Assembly: GCA_902614235.1 (NCBI GenBank) | Contig: CACMKG010000004.1 | Location: 53,812-117,811, forward strand | DNA from: an uncultured SAR86 cluster bacterium | GTDB lineage: Bacteria; Pseudomonadota; Gammaproteobacteria; Magnimaribacterales; AG-339-G14 | Direction of reading: 5' to 3' | Length of the DNA: 64,000 bases | In this document: one piece after another, positions 23,573-32,796 of the stretch | Layout: each line of letters opens with the position of its first letter | Numbering within the stretch: position 1 is the first letter of the stretch | Program-made: the position numbers and the translations under genes | Notes under the pieces: generated by a model | Told to the model about the DNA's origin: nothing | The model's input: only the letters and a program-made list of their open reading frames with translations | Databases searched by the model: none

Positions 23573-25477
23573 ATGGTAATAAATACAGATAATTTTAATT
23601 TTGATCCAGATCAATTAAGAGACAAATATAGGCAAGAGAGAGATAAGAGGCTCAGAGCTGACGGAAATGATCAATACAAAGAAGTTGAAGGTGACTTCAA
23701 GTACTTTGTTGAAGATCCGTATACAGAAAAAGTTGAAAAAAATTCAGAAAGCCTTATTACAGAAGTTGCAATAATTGGTGGAGGTTTTGGAGGAATTTTA
23801 GCTGCTTCTAGACTTAGAATGTCTGGAATAGACGATTTTAAAATAATTGAAAAAGGTGGAGATTTTGGAGGAACTTGGTACTGGAATCGCTATCCAGGAG
23901 CATCATGCGATATAGAATCATACATTTACTTTCCTTTGCTTGAAGAAACCAAATTTGTACCTAAGCACAAATATACTAATGCTCCTGAAACCTTAGAATA
24001 CATTGGTAAAATTTCGGAAAAATTTAAACTTGCAGAAAACGCTATTTTTCAGACTGAAGTAACGGAAGTAATCTGGCTAGAAAAAGAAGGTTTGTGGAAA
24101 ATATCGACAAATAACGGCGACGACATTAGAGCAAAATATGTGGTTCATTCTAATGGTCCCTTAAATAGACCAAAATTACCAGCTATTGAAGGAATCAATG
24201 ATTTTGAAGGGCATACCTTTCATACAAGCAGGTGGGACTATGCTTATACAGGTGGAAGTTCTAAGGGAAATCTAGAAAATTTAAAAGATAAGAAAGTAGC
24301 AATTATAGGAACAGGCGCTACCGCAGTTCAATGCATCCCTCATTTAGGAGAAGCAGCCAAAGAATTATATGTTTTTCAAAGGACTCCATCATCAATAGAC
24401 GAAAGAAATAACTCTGAAACGGATGAAGAGTGGTTTAAAAAATTAAAACCTGGTTGGCATAACGAAAGGAGAGAAAACTTTGAAGGCTTCTTAACAGGAA
24501 ATTTCCAGCAAAAAGATTTGGTTAATGACGGTTGGACAGAAATTTTCAGGACTATATTAGGAAGCATTAGAAGCAGTGCACCATCAAAAATAACTATGTT
24601 CTTTTGGTTTTTAGGCGGGTTATTTACAAGAGATTTTTACAAGAAAGGAATTAAAAATTATCTGATGGATAAATTTATCAAACATGTTGGCGAAGATAAT
24701 TTAATGAACAAAGTTGAGATGGTTGATTTTGAAAAAATGGAAAAAATAAGAGCCAGAGCTGAGGAAATTGTAAATGATCCAAAAACTGCCGAATCTTTAA
24801 AACCTTATTATAGACAGTTTTGCAAACGTCCTTGTTTTCACGATGAATACCTAAAAACTTATAATCGAGAATCAGTGACGCTCGTAGATACCGATGGTAA
24901 AGGATTAGATAAGATTACAGAAAAAGGAATTTTCTTTAACGGGAAAGAATATGAAGTTGATTGCATAATTTTTGCAACAGGTTTCGAGGTAGGCACAGAA
25001 TATACTCGAAGAAGTGGATATGAGATTGTAGGCAAAAATAATTTATCAATTTCAGAAAAATGGAAAGATGGTCTAGTCACATATCACGGTATGCATTGCA
25101 GAGGCTTTCCAAATACTTTCTTTTTTGGACCAGCTCAGGGCGGCTTCACAGCAAACTATACTCACTCTTTGGATGAGCAAAGCATTCATTTGTCATATAT
25201 TTTGGATACGATGAAGAAAGATGGCAAAAATTATGTAGAGGCTTCAGAAGATGCAGAAAAAAACTGGGTAAACACTGTGATAGAAAAAGCTAGAAATATG
25301 CAGGCTTTTCAAGAGAGTTGTACACCGGGATATTATAATAATGAAGGTAAGCCTAATACATCACCGCAAAATAATCCCTATGGCGGCGGTTCTTTAGAAT
25401 TTTTTAGTTTAATGAAAAAATGGAGAAAAAAAGGTTCTTTAGAGGGCTTGGAACTTCAAAGTAATTCTTTTAACTAA
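23573..25477 (+). CDS. flavin-containing Baeyer-Villiger-type monooxygenase
   Basis: This 634-residue protein has an FAD Rossmann motif GGGFGG (69-74), the Baeyer-Villiger fingerprint FEGHTFHTSRW (211-221, matching F-x-G-x3-H-x3-W), a second Rossmann IIGTGATAVQ for NADPH, and a FATGFEVG motif. The length and the roughly 60-residue N-terminal extension match the cyclododecanone/phenylacetone monooxygenase branch. It would insert oxygen next to a ketone to give an ester or lactone, with NADPH and O2. A serine hydrolase gene starts 24 bases downstream. Confidence 0.93.
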   Translation: MVINTDNFNFDPDQLRDKYRQERDKRLRADGNDQYKEVEGDFKYFVEDPYTEKVEKNSESLITEVAIIGGGFGGILAASRLRMSGIDDFKIIEKGGDFGGTWYWNRYPGASCDIESYIYFPLLEETKFVPKHKYTNAPETLEYIGKISEKFKLAENAIFQTEVTEVIWLEKEGLWKISTNNGDDIRAKYVVHSNGPLNRPKLPAIEGINDFEGHTFHTSRWDYAYTGGSSKGNLENLKDKKVAIIGTGATAVQCIPHLGEAAKELYVFQRTPSSIDERNNSETDEEWFKKLKPGWHNERRENFEGFLTGNFQQKDLVNDGWTEIFRTILGSIRSSAPSKITMFFWFLGGLFTRDFYKKGIKNYLMDKFIKHVGEDNLMNKVEMVDFEKMEKIRARAEEIVNDPKTAESLKPYYRQFCKRPCFHDEYLKTYNRESVTLVDTDGKGLDKITEKGIFFNGKEYEVDCIIFATGFEVGTEYTRRSGYEIVGKNNLSISEKWKDGLVTYHGMHCRGFPNTFFFGPAQGGFTANYTHSLDEQSIHLSYILDTMKKDGKNYVEASEDAEKNWVNTVIEKARNMQAFQESCTPGYYNNEGKPNTSPQNNPYGGGSLEFFSLMKKWRKKGSLEGLELQSNSFN

Positions 25478-25501
25478 GAAAGAGAAAAAGGGGAGAACTT
25501 A

Positions 25502-26725
25502 ATGGAAACATTTCCAGTAGCTGGTTATTGCGATCCAAAATTTAAAAAAATTGAATCAATTTTTTCTGAAGCAATTAATTCAGGGCACGAATTAGGTGCA
25601 TCCGTAGCTATCGAGTATGAAGGCGAAATGGTTGTTAATTTATTTGGCGGACACAAAGATGAAAAAAGAGAAAAAGTTTGGGAACAAAATACTTGGGTAA
25701 ATGTTTTTTCGGTAACCAAAGCGGTAACCGCCACTTGCATAGCTAAATTAATTGAAGAGGGGAAACTGGATTGTAATGAAAAAGTAACTGCTTATTGGCC
25801 TGAATATGGAAACAATGGCAAGGAAAATACAAAAGTAAGTGACTTTTTATGTCATCGCGCAGGAATGTTTGGGTTTTCGGAAGGTATTCCAATTACCAAT
25901 TGGACAAAATTTGAACATTTTAGAGAAGCTTTAGAAAAACAAAAACCTATTCGAGAACCGGGGTCGTCTCAAGGCTATCACGCGTTAACTTATGGATGGC
26001 TTGTTGGAGAGATAATTAAAAGAGTCGACGGCAGATCTGTCGGAAAATATTTTGAAGAGGAAATTGCTGTTCCGTTTGGAATAGATTTCAAAATTGGACT
26101 AACCCATGAAGATTTTTCTAATTGTGCCGATATGATCATGATAGAAAGAGATGATGCCCAAGTTTTTCCTCTAGAAAAAATTAAATACATACCATCGTTT
26201 CTTTTGCCTAGACAACTTAAAAATATGAAAAATGCAATTATCGGCGGAGATTTCTATTGGGCATTTCAATCGATAGCACAAGGAGCGGGATTGACAGGAG
26301 TTAATGATCCAGAATGGCGATGTGCAGAAATCCCTTCTGCAAATGGACACGGTAGTGCAGAAGGTTTGGCTAAGCTTTATGGAATCTTAAGTTCGGGTGG
26401 TTCAAGGGACAACAAAAAGCTTATTTCTCCTCAGACTTTAGATTTAATAACTACGCAAATTTCTAATGGTCCTGATACCGTTCTGATGGGAGGCGACGTA
26501 GCTTTTGGTCTTGGTTATATGTTGTATAACAAGACTGCTAGAGTAGAAGAATCGCCAAAGCATACCAAAGGATACTTTGGACATGCAGGAATAGGAGGGG
26601 CAGTAGCTTATGGTGATAAAGATAAGAATTTAGGTTTTGCCTTTGTGTGTAATAAAGAACATGAAATTAGGGAGCTCTATAAAACTTCTAATGAAATGTC
26701 TAAAGCACTGCACTCTATTATTTAG
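25502..26725 (+). CDS. serine hydrolase/esterase, class C beta-lactamase fold
   Basis: This 407-residue protein has S70-V-T-K73 in NVFSVTKAVTA, a HRAGMFGF segment, a YHALTYGWLVGEII tyrosine motif and a C-terminal GYFGHAGIGGAVAYGD. These match the EstB-like carboxylesterase branch of SxxK hydrolases. The position just after the Baeyer-Villiger-type gene suggests it may hydrolyse the ester or lactone made there. That is an inference from order. It is followed within 2 bases by a VOC gene. Confidence 0.88.
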   Translation: METFPVAGYCDPKFKKIESIFSEAINSGHELGASVAIEYEGEMVVNLFGGHKDEKREKVWEQNTWVNVFSVTKAVTATCIAKLIEEGKLDCNEKVTAYWPEYGNNGKENTKVSDFLCHRAGMFGFSEGIPITNWTKFEHFREALEKQKPIREPGSSQGYHALTYGWLVGEIIKRVDGRSVGKYFEEEIAVPFGIDFKIGLTHEDFSNCADMIMIERDDAQVFPLEKIKYIPSFLLPRQLKNMKNAIIGGDFYWAFQSIAQGAGLTGVNDPEWRCAEIPSANGHGSAEGLAKLYGILSSGGSRDNKKLISPQTLDLITTQISNGPDTVLMGGDVAFGLGYMLYNKTARVEESPKHTKGYFGHAGIGGAVAYGDKDKNLGFAFVCNKEHEIRELYKTSNEMSKALHSII

Positions 26726-26727
26726 AA

Positions 26728-27120
26728 ATGTTTAGTCATATTATGGTGGGAGCCAATGATATCGAAGCTTCAAAAAAGTTTTACGATTCTATTTTTGAAG
26801 TTTTAGGATGTAAATCAGGCAGATTTTTTCCTAATCTTACCGGCCAAACTCGATATTTCTATTTTCACGAAAATATGACTTTTTGCGTTTCTGAACCTAT
26901 AAACAACGAACCTGCTTCACATGGAAATGGAACGACAATCGGCTTTAAAATAAAAAATATAGAATTGGGCGATCGCTGGTATGCTGCTGGAATAAAAAAT
27001 GGTGGCACAACCTGTGAGGATCCGCCTGGAATCAGAGAGGGAGAGGGCTTCAAAATGTACCTTGCTTATTTGAAAGATCCCTCTGGAAATAAGCTATGTG
27101 GATTTTTAAATTTTAATTAA
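26728..27120 (+). CDS. VOC (glyoxalase/bleomycin-resistance-like) protein
   Basis: This 130-residue single VOC unit begins MFSHIMVGANDIEASKKFYDS and ends YLKDPSGNKLCGFLN, as in small glyoxalase-like lyases. A His near the start and an aspartate-glycine loop near the end are positioned for metal binding. It starts 2 bases after the esterase stop and belongs to the same run of genes. The substrate is unknown. Confidence 0.82.
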   Translation: MFSHIMVGANDIEASKKFYDSIFEVLGCKSGRFFPNLTGQTRYFYFHENMTFCVSEPINNEPASHGNGTTIGFKIKNIELGDRWYAAGIKNGGTTCEDPPGIREGEGFKMYLAYLKDPSGNKLCGFLNFN

Positions 27121-27132
27121 GTAGAGTTTTTT

Positions 27133-27759
27133 ATGTTAAAAAACCATTGGTTTATTTCTGCAGTTATTTATCTTATCTTCTTTTTTTGGTACACAAATAC
27201 CTCAGGCCCACTGTCTCCAGCTGAAATAGATCTTGTAATAGATAGAATAGATAAAGGCGAATCTACGATTTCTAAAGAAGATAGATCAAGCTTTCTTCGC
27301 TTTCTTCGTAATGACGACGGAGGTGATTTTTATATGGTTAATTTCTTAGATATCAATGAAAATCCTCCGACTATGGAAAAGACTGGTGAGTCGGCTACAG
27401 CATCTGATCTCTTGGATTATTATATGGAGTATATGTATCCAGAATTATTTATGAGAGCTTCTCATCCTGTATTTGCAGGAAATGTTTCTGCAAGTGCATT
27501 GGACCACATAGGCGCAGAAGAGACTAAGGAGTGGGATCGAACTGCAATTATGCGATACAGAAGTATTAGAGACATGTTAGAAATAGCTAATAATGAAATA
27601 TTCTCAGAAAGACACGAATATAAAATAAATGCATTAATAAAAACTATAGCAATACCTGTAAGAGCGCCTATTTTTCTTGATTTTAGAATAATAATTTTCT
27701 TCTTTTTATTAACATTAACTTTACTTATAGATAAATTAAGAGTTCGAAATAAAATTTGA
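27133..27759 (+). CDS. membrane-anchored protein with a DUF1330-like middle
   Basis: This 208-residue protein has a membrane helix at residues 5-22 and another at 180-198. The middle contains FYMVNFLDINENPP, YYMEYMYPELFMRASHP and EWDRTAIMRYRSIRDMLEI, which recall the dimeric alpha/beta barrel of DUF1330-type proteins (MVN-L...; W-D-x-x-x-x-x-R-Y-x-S). The similarity is by eye. Fusion of such a domain between two membrane helices is unusual. It lies in the monooxygenase-esterase cluster. Function unknown. Confidence 0.55.
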   Translation: MLKNHWFISAVIYLIFFFWYTNTSGPLSPAEIDLVIDRIDKGESTISKEDRSSFLRFLRNDDGGDFYMVNFLDINENPPTMEKTGESATASDLLDYYMEYMYPELFMRASHPVFAGNVSASALDHIGAEETKEWDRTAIMRYRSIRDMLEIANNEIFSERHEYKINALIKTIAIPVRAPIFLDFRIIIFFFLLTLTLLIDKLRVRNKI

Positions 27760-27771
27760 TGGAGGGTCAAA

Positions 27772-28263
27772 ATGCCAGCAATTTCCTTTTTGGGTTGGGT
27801 TCATACTATTTTGGGTATCTCTGCACTTCTAATAGGTTTTTATTCTTTAGCGAAATACAGATTCATAAAAGCTAAAAACCTTTCAGGCGAAATGTACCTT
27901 TTTACAACTTTGATTGTGGCAATATCTTCTTTGTTTATTTATCACCAAGGAGGATTTGGTCCAGCTCATTTTATGGGCGTATTAGCAATATTAGCGGTAC
28001 TAGTTGGATATGTGATGGAAAAGAAAAGAATTTTTGGAATTTTCTCGCCTTATTTAGAAACAATTGCATACACCTCCACTTTTCTATTCCATGTTCTGCC
28101 TGCCATTACAGATGGACTTAGAAGACTTCCGCCCAGCGATCCTTTCATAGATTCTTTTGAAGATCCGCTCTTACTAAATTTCTTTTTGCTTTTTACAAGT
28201 ATGTATATAGTAGGGCTTGGAATTCAATTTATATTAATTTTTAGAAACAAACATTTAGCTTAG
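27772..28263 (+). CDS. multi-helix membrane protein
   Basis: This 163-residue protein has about five membrane helices. It opens with a GWVHTILGISALLIGFYSLAK helix, and a LFHVLPAITDGLRRLP loop follows helix 4, somewhat like the DUF2306 group, in which helix histidines are conserved. No enzymatic motif is visible. GGAGGGTCAAA precedes the ATG. It is placed between the DUF1330-like protein and the MDR dehydrogenase on the same strand. Confidence 0.6.
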   Translation: MPAISFLGWVHTILGISALLIGFYSLAKYRFIKAKNLSGEMYLFTTLIVAISSLFIYHQGGFGPAHFMGVLAILAVLVGYVMEKKRIFGIFSPYLETIAYTSTFLFHVLPAITDGLRRLPPSDPFIDSFEDPLLLNFFLLFTSMYIVGLGIQFILIFRNKHLA

Positions 28264-28277
28264 AAGGGGAGAAAAAA

Positions 28278-29414
28278 ATGACAGATTTAAAATCAAAAGA
28301 AATTAGATCGGAAATAACTAGCGAAGGTAAATTAAATTTATCTATTGTTACCTCGGATGTACCAACACCAAGTGACGACGAAGTTTTAATAAAAGTCGAA
28401 GCATCACCTATCAACCCCTCTGATTTGGGCTTACTGATAAGTTTTGCAGCTGATCTCGATAGTATTTCTTCTCAAGGTTCGGGTGACGACACAGTAACAA
28501 CAATGGGAATTCATCCGGGTTTGATGCAGTCTATGAAACCAAGAATAGACAAATCCATGAAAGTTGGAAATGAGGGCGGAGGAGTTGTAGTCGATGCAGG
28601 AAAAAATGCAAAAAATTTAATAGGTAAAACAGTTGGTGTTGCCGGAGGCGCGATGTATTCACAATACCGCTGTTTGCCAGCAATGAGTTGTTTGGTTATG
28701 AATGAAGGAACGACTTCAGCTGAAGCTGCTTCTTCCTTCGTGAATCCTTTAACGGCACTTGGGTTTACTGAAACAATGAAATTAGAAAATCATTCAGCTT
28801 TGGTTCACACAGCTGCCGCTTCTAATCTCGGACAAATGCTGGTAAAAATCTGTCTGGCCGACGATATACCTCTTGTCAATATTGTAAGAAAAGAGGAACA
28901 CGTTGAGTTATTAAAAAATTTAGGTGCTAAATATATTTGTAATACTTCAGATGAAAATTTTATGAAGAATTTAATAGATTGCTTGGTGGAGACTGGAGCC
29001 ACGTTAGGATTCGACGCGACTGGGGGTGGAAACGAGGGTAAATTGGCAGGACAGATTTTATCGGCCATGGAAGTAGCAGCAAATAAAAATGCTACAGAAT
29101 ATAGTCGTTACGGTTCTGATACATACAAACAGGTTTACATTTATGGTGGTCTAGACCCAACTCCAACGGTACTCAATAGGTCATTTGGATTATCCTGGGG
29201 GCTAGGCGGATGGCTATTGACCCCTTTTATAGGAAGAGTAGGAATGGAGAAGTTTCAGGAAATGCGAGATAGAGTTGCTAAAGAAATTAAAACCACTTTT
29301 GCAAGCAGCTACACAAAAGAAGTTTCCTTAGAAGAAATGCTTGAACCGGATGCAATTAAAACCTATGCAAAACAAGCAACTGGAACTAAATATTTAGTTA
29401 CGCCACATAAGTAA
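28278..29414 (+). CDS. MDR-family NAD(P)H quinone/enoyl reductase-like protein
   Basis: This 378-residue medium-chain dehydrogenase/reductase has an N-terminal GroES-like domain (DEVLIKVEASPINPSDLGL) and a Rossmann domain with HTAAASNLGQMLVKICL and a LGFDATGGG segment. There are no catalytic zinc ligands, as in quinone oxidoreductases of this superfamily. It would reduce a quinone or enone with NADPH. The gap to the previous gene is 14 bases and a small membrane gene follows after 3 bases. Confidence 0.85.
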   Translation: MTDLKSKEIRSEITSEGKLNLSIVTSDVPTPSDDEVLIKVEASPINPSDLGLLISFAADLDSISSQGSGDDTVTTMGIHPGLMQSMKPRIDKSMKVGNEGGGVVVDAGKNAKNLIGKTVGVAGGAMYSQYRCLPAMSCLVMNEGTTSAEAASSFVNPLTALGFTETMKLENHSALVHTAAASNLGQMLVKICLADDIPLVNIVRKEEHVELLKNLGAKYICNTSDENFMKNLIDCLVETGATLGFDATGGGNEGKLAGQILSAMEVAANKNATEYSRYGSDTYKQVYIYGGLDPTPTVLNRSFGLSWGLGGWLLTPFIGRVGMEKFQEMRDRVAKEIKTTFASSYTKEVSLEEMLEPDAIKTYAKQATGTKYLVTPHK

Positions 29415-29417
29415 TTT

Positions 29418-29672
29418 ATGTTTCTCAGACTATTTGGGGTGGGTTTAATCTTATTGTCTGTAGCTGTGTATCCATTAATAGGAGCAATAGCAATTAGTTC
29501 TTCACTCAATGTAACTGAAAAAGCAATATATTCCTCTTTAGTCTATGCCTTAAGTTGGATAATCTTAATAATAGGGGCTTATTTTGCTGGACCAGAGCTT
29601 GTAAAAAAATTAAAAACTATATCTGCAAACTTAAAAAATAGGATTTTTGCAAAAATAAGCAAGAAGGAATAA
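29418..29672 (+). CDS. small two-helix membrane protein
   Basis: This 84-residue protein has hydrophobic segments at about residues 5-27 and 38-60 and a basic tail (KKLKTISANLKNRIFAKISK). No family is recognised. It starts 3 bases after the MDR dehydrogenase, and its stop overlaps the next ATG (TAATG), so it is translationally coupled to the downstream membrane-anchored hydrolase. Confidence 0.6.
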   Translation: MFLRLFGVGLILLSVAVYPLIGAIAISSSLNVTEKAIYSSLVYALSWIILIIGAYFAGPELVKKLKTISANLKNRIFAKISKKE

Positions 29673-30883
29673 TGAAAATGAACTGGATAATCTTTAGTAG
29701 CATCTTTATTCTGCTTATATTAGCTATAATATTTGGACCCAATGCCTGGAGGCTTTACAAAGTGGCTAACCTTTTTGATAAAAAAACTATTTCTTATAAC
29801 TTCATAAATATGAAGGAGTTTTTTCCAACTTCCACGCCAATAAAAGCTTCAACCAGTCCCTATGTCTTTAAAAGAAGAGAAGGTTTTACTCTGCCTGAGT
29901 TTTACGAATTTGAAGGAAAAGAAGAGAGGATTCAAGCAGCCATAGATTACTTTAATACCGATGGATTAATGATCTTACAAGATGGGGAAGTTTTATATGA
30001 AAATTATTGGAATGAAAACAAAGAAAACAGTAGACATATTATTTGGTCTGTTTCCAAATCTTTCTTGTCTGCTTTGGTAGGAATAGCTCTAGATGAAGGT
30101 TTAATAGATGATATCAACGATCCAATAATTAAATATCTAAAGGATTTTAAAGGAACAGGCTATGAAGGAGTCTCAATTAAAAATTTATTACAAATGTCAT
30201 CTGGGATAGAATTTAATGAAGACTATGGAGATCCAGATTCGGATATTAATAGATACGCCAGAGTAACTGCTAGTGGAACTTCACAAAGAGAATTTGCTAA
30301 AACACTCAAGAATTCGAGAGAACCAGGCAGTTACAATCATTACATTAGTTTAGATTCTCAAATGTTGGGAATGTTAGTCGCAGAAGTTACTAATATGACC
30401 GTCAAGGAATATCTTCACGAAAAGATTTGGAGCCAAATCGGAATGCAAGATGATGCTTTTTATCTTACTGATAAACAAGAAGTAGAAATGTCTTTAGGAG
30501 GTTTGAATGTAACGCTTAGAGACATGGCTAAATTTGGGCAGCTATACTTGAACAAGGGGAGTTGGAACGGAAAACAAGTAGTGCCGACTGAATGGGTTTC
30601 AAACTCAACAATTCCACTGGACGAACACGTCCAACCCAATGCTGGAGAAGAATTTACTTCAGATGCTTGGGGCTACGGTTACCAATGGTGGGTTCCAGGT
30701 CCAAAAGTATCAGATTACTCTGCGCATGGAATTTATAATCAATTTATTTATGTTAATCCTGAGTCAAAAGTTGTAATAGCCAAAACATCATCTAATTATA
30801 ATTTTGTTGAAGAGAGGCAATATACTAAAGACGCTCATATCGCTATTTTTAGAGCTATTGCAAAATCTATTTCCCAAAAATAA
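29672..30883 (+). CDS. membrane-anchored serine hydrolase (beta-lactamase fold)
   Basis: This 403-residue protein has an N-terminal anchor helix (residues 5-23). The SxxK site is S126-V-S-K129 in IWSVSKSFLSALVG, with YNHYISLDSQMLG at the tyrosine position and a TLRDMAKFGQLYLN helix. It is close in layout to 6-aminohexanoate-dimer hydrolase-like esterases. The active domain should lie in the periplasm. It is the third SxxK hydrolase of the region and is coupled to the preceding small membrane gene. Confidence 0.87.
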   Translation: MKMNWIIFSSIFILLILAIIFGPNAWRLYKVANLFDKKTISYNFINMKEFFPTSTPIKASTSPYVFKRREGFTLPEFYEFEGKEERIQAAIDYFNTDGLMILQDGEVLYENYWNENKENSRHIIWSVSKSFLSALVGIALDEGLIDDINDPIIKYLKDFKGTGYEGVSIKNLLQMSSGIEFNEDYGDPDSDINRYARVTASGTSQREFAKTLKNSREPGSYNHYISLDSQMLGMLVAEVTNMTVKEYLHEKIWSQIGMQDDAFYLTDKQEVEMSLGGLNVTLRDMAKFGQLYLNKGSWNGKQVVPTEWVSNSTIPLDEHVQPNAGEEFTSDAWGYGYQWWVPGPKVSDYSAHGIYNQFIYVNPESKVVIAKTSSNYNFVEERQYTKDAHIAIFRAIAKSISQK

Positions 30884-30892
30884 ATATTTAAA

Positions 30893-31489
30893 TTGAATTC
30901 TTCAATTAAAACAATTGTTCCTAAAATTCATCTGGCTAAGAGATCAAAATTTTTACAATGGTTGGGCAAAACTCTGCAAAAAATCTCTGGGTGGAAAGTG
31001 GAAGGCGAAATACCAAATTTAAAGAAATTTATCTTGGTTGGAGCTCCACATACATCTAATTGGGATTTTGTTCATGCTTTGATTTTAATTTGGGCCATTG
31101 ATTTAAAAATAAACGTATTAGCAAAACACACTCTTTTCAATATTCCTTTTTTAAAAAATATTTTATCTGGTATCGGTGGAATTCCTGTGGATAGAGACAA
31201 TCCTCAATTAGTGGTTGATGAAGTTTCAAAGCTAACTGAAGGTGATGGAGGTGTGATTATTGGATTAACTCCAGAGGGCACAAGAAAAAGAGTCGAAAAA
31301 TGGAAAAGCGGATTTCTAAGAATTGCTGACCAAACGGAAAGTAAAATCGTTCTAATTGGAATAAATTTTGAAACCAAAACTTGCTCTTTTAGTGGTTTTT
31401 TTGAGCCAACAGGAGATAATGATCGAGATATAGAGTTTATAAAAAATTTTTATAAAAAATTTAAACCAAAAATACCTAGTAACTTTTAA
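30893..31489 (+). CDS. 1-acyl-glycerol-3-phosphate acyltransferase-like protein
   Basis: This 198-residue protein contains GAPHTSNWDFVHAL, a variant of the H-x4-D acyltransferase site (H-T-S-N-W-D), then GIPVDRDNPQLVVDE and a TPEGTRKRVEKWKSGF box. These are the conserved blocks of small PlsC-like acyltransferases. It would acylate a glycerolipid or related acceptor at the inner membrane. The start is TTG, 9 bases after the hydrolase stop; no in-frame ATG precedes the conserved block. Confidence 0.88.
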   Translation: MNSSIKTIVPKIHLAKRSKFLQWLGKTLQKISGWKVEGEIPNLKKFILVGAPHTSNWDFVHALILIWAIDLKINVLAKHTLFNIPFLKNILSGIGGIPVDRDNPQLVVDEVSKLTEGDGGVIIGLTPEGTRKRVEKWKSGFLRIADQTESKIVLIGINFETKTCSFSGFFEPTGDNDRDIEFIKNFYKKFKPKIPSNF

Positions 31490-31505
31490 GGAGGGATAAT
31501 TAGTT

Positions 31506-31922
31506 ATGGAAATTTATCAAATTGTATTTATTGGATTGTGGCTAATCCTCACAACAATTGTTCTTCAAGCAATGATTATGGTGGGAGCACACAGAGCCGA
31601 AAAAGATTATAAAGTTGGAAAAATTGACCCTAATTTAGGTCAAGAGTCTTTCTTTTTTAGAAGTCATAGAGCTTTTTGGAATTCATTGGAAAATATCATT
31701 CCTTTTTTAGGAATGTCTATTGTTGCAATCTTGGCCGGTTATAGTTCGTTTAAATTAGGAATAGTGGTTTGGATTTATGCAATTTCTAGAATTATTCACA
31801 TGTTGCTTTACTATTATATAGCTACTGAAAAAAACCCCAGCCCTAGAAGTTATTTTTATGGATTCGGATTATTAGTTACACTTTATTTAATAGTAGACCT
31901 AGGAATCTTTTTGATATTTTAG
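31506..31922 (+). CDS. MAPEG-family membrane protein
   Basis: This 138-residue protein has four membrane helices. The block RSHRAFWNSLENIIPFLG matches the E-N-x-x-x-x-x signature of MAPEG proteins (membrane-associated proteins in eicosanoid and glutathione metabolism), followed by ISRIIHMLLYYY. Bacterial members are glutathione-dependent transferases or of unknown role. AAGGAGGG precedes the start at good spacing. It ends the catabolic and membrane-lipid region before the rhamnose cluster. Confidence 0.85.
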   Translation: MEIYQIVFIGLWLILTTIVLQAMIMVGAHRAEKDYKVGKIDPNLGQESFFFRSHRAFWNSLENIIPFLGMSIVAILAGYSSFKLGIVVWIYAISRIIHMLLYYYIATEKNPSPRSYFYGFGLLVTLYLIVDLGIFLIF

Positions 31923-31941
31923 ATTCAACATATAATTAACT

Positions 31942-32796
31942 ATGAGTCTTTTAAAGGAAAGTATTTCCTTTGTAATAGTATGCTATAAAAGTAGCGAAGC
32001 TTTAAAATTACTTTTGCTTTCAATTCCAAAAGAAATCGAAGTTATCTTAGTCGATAACTCTCAGGACGAAGAGACAAGAAAAATTGCTGACGCATATGAT
32101 TGCATCTTAATACAAAACAAAGAAAACATTGGGTATGGTTCAGCATGCAACCTTGGAGCAATAAAAGCTACTGGTAATTATCTATTTTTTGTTAATCCTG
32201 ATTCTGAGATTCAGCCTAATGCTCTGGAAGAATTGATCAAAGCGGTTAAAACCTATCCCGATGCAAGCGCCTTCAATCCTAAAATTGTCAATAAAGTTGG
32301 TAAACAAAACTTTAAAAGAAGATCTGTCCTTCTTGCAAGATCTGAATGGATGAGCAGAACTTCTCCCACATCTGATAGAGAAGTATCAGTTTTAAGTGGT
32401 GCCGCAATTTTTATCAAGAAAGAAAACTTTCTAAAAGTTTCAGGATTCGACGAAAAAATATTTTTGTATCATGAAGACGATGACATCTCTATTAGATTAA
32501 AAGAAGAAATTGGTTCACTAATGTATGTTCATAACTCAGTGATAAAGCATATTGGCGGAAGTTCAAGTTCAAGAGACAAGTCTATTGCAGCAATAAAGGG
32601 TTATCATATGGGCAGGTCAAGAGTATATTCACAAAAAAAACATAACCATAAAGCAGTTACTATAAAAAACGTGATATTTGCGATGATTCAAATTTTTTCT
32701 CCTGAAATGATTTTTTCCGAAAGAAAAAGAGCCAAATACATTTCTTTTTTAAAGGGTGTGCTTGCAGAAATAAATTTATTGGAATTAATTAGATGA
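31942..32796 (+). CDS. family-2 glycosyltransferase, rhamnosyltransferase-like
   Basis: This 284-residue GT-A protein has ISFVIVCYKSSEAL, VILVDNSQDEE, ENIGYGSACNLGA and LFFVNPDSEI, the nucleotide-sugar and metal site. The later GFDEKIFLYHEDDDISIRL is the conserved catalytic E-D-x-D region of WbbL-like rhamnosyltransferases. Placement directly before the dTDP-rhamnose genes, with a 4-base ATGA overlap to rfbB, supports dTDP-L-rhamnose as donor. The acceptor glycan is unknown. Confidence 0.88.
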   Translation: MSLLKESISFVIVCYKSSEALKLLLLSIPKEIEVILVDNSQDEETRKIADAYDCILIQNKENIGYGSACNLGAIKATGNYLFFVNPDSEIQPNALEELIKAVKTYPDASAFNPKIVNKVGKQNFKRRSVLLARSEWMSRTSPTSDREVSVLSGAAIFIKKENFLKVSGFDEKIFLYHEDDDISIRLKEEIGSLMYVHNSVIKHIGGSSSSRDKSIAAIKGYHMGRSRVYSQKKHNHKAVTIKNVIFAMIQIFSPEMIFSERKRAKYISFLKGVLAEINLLELIR

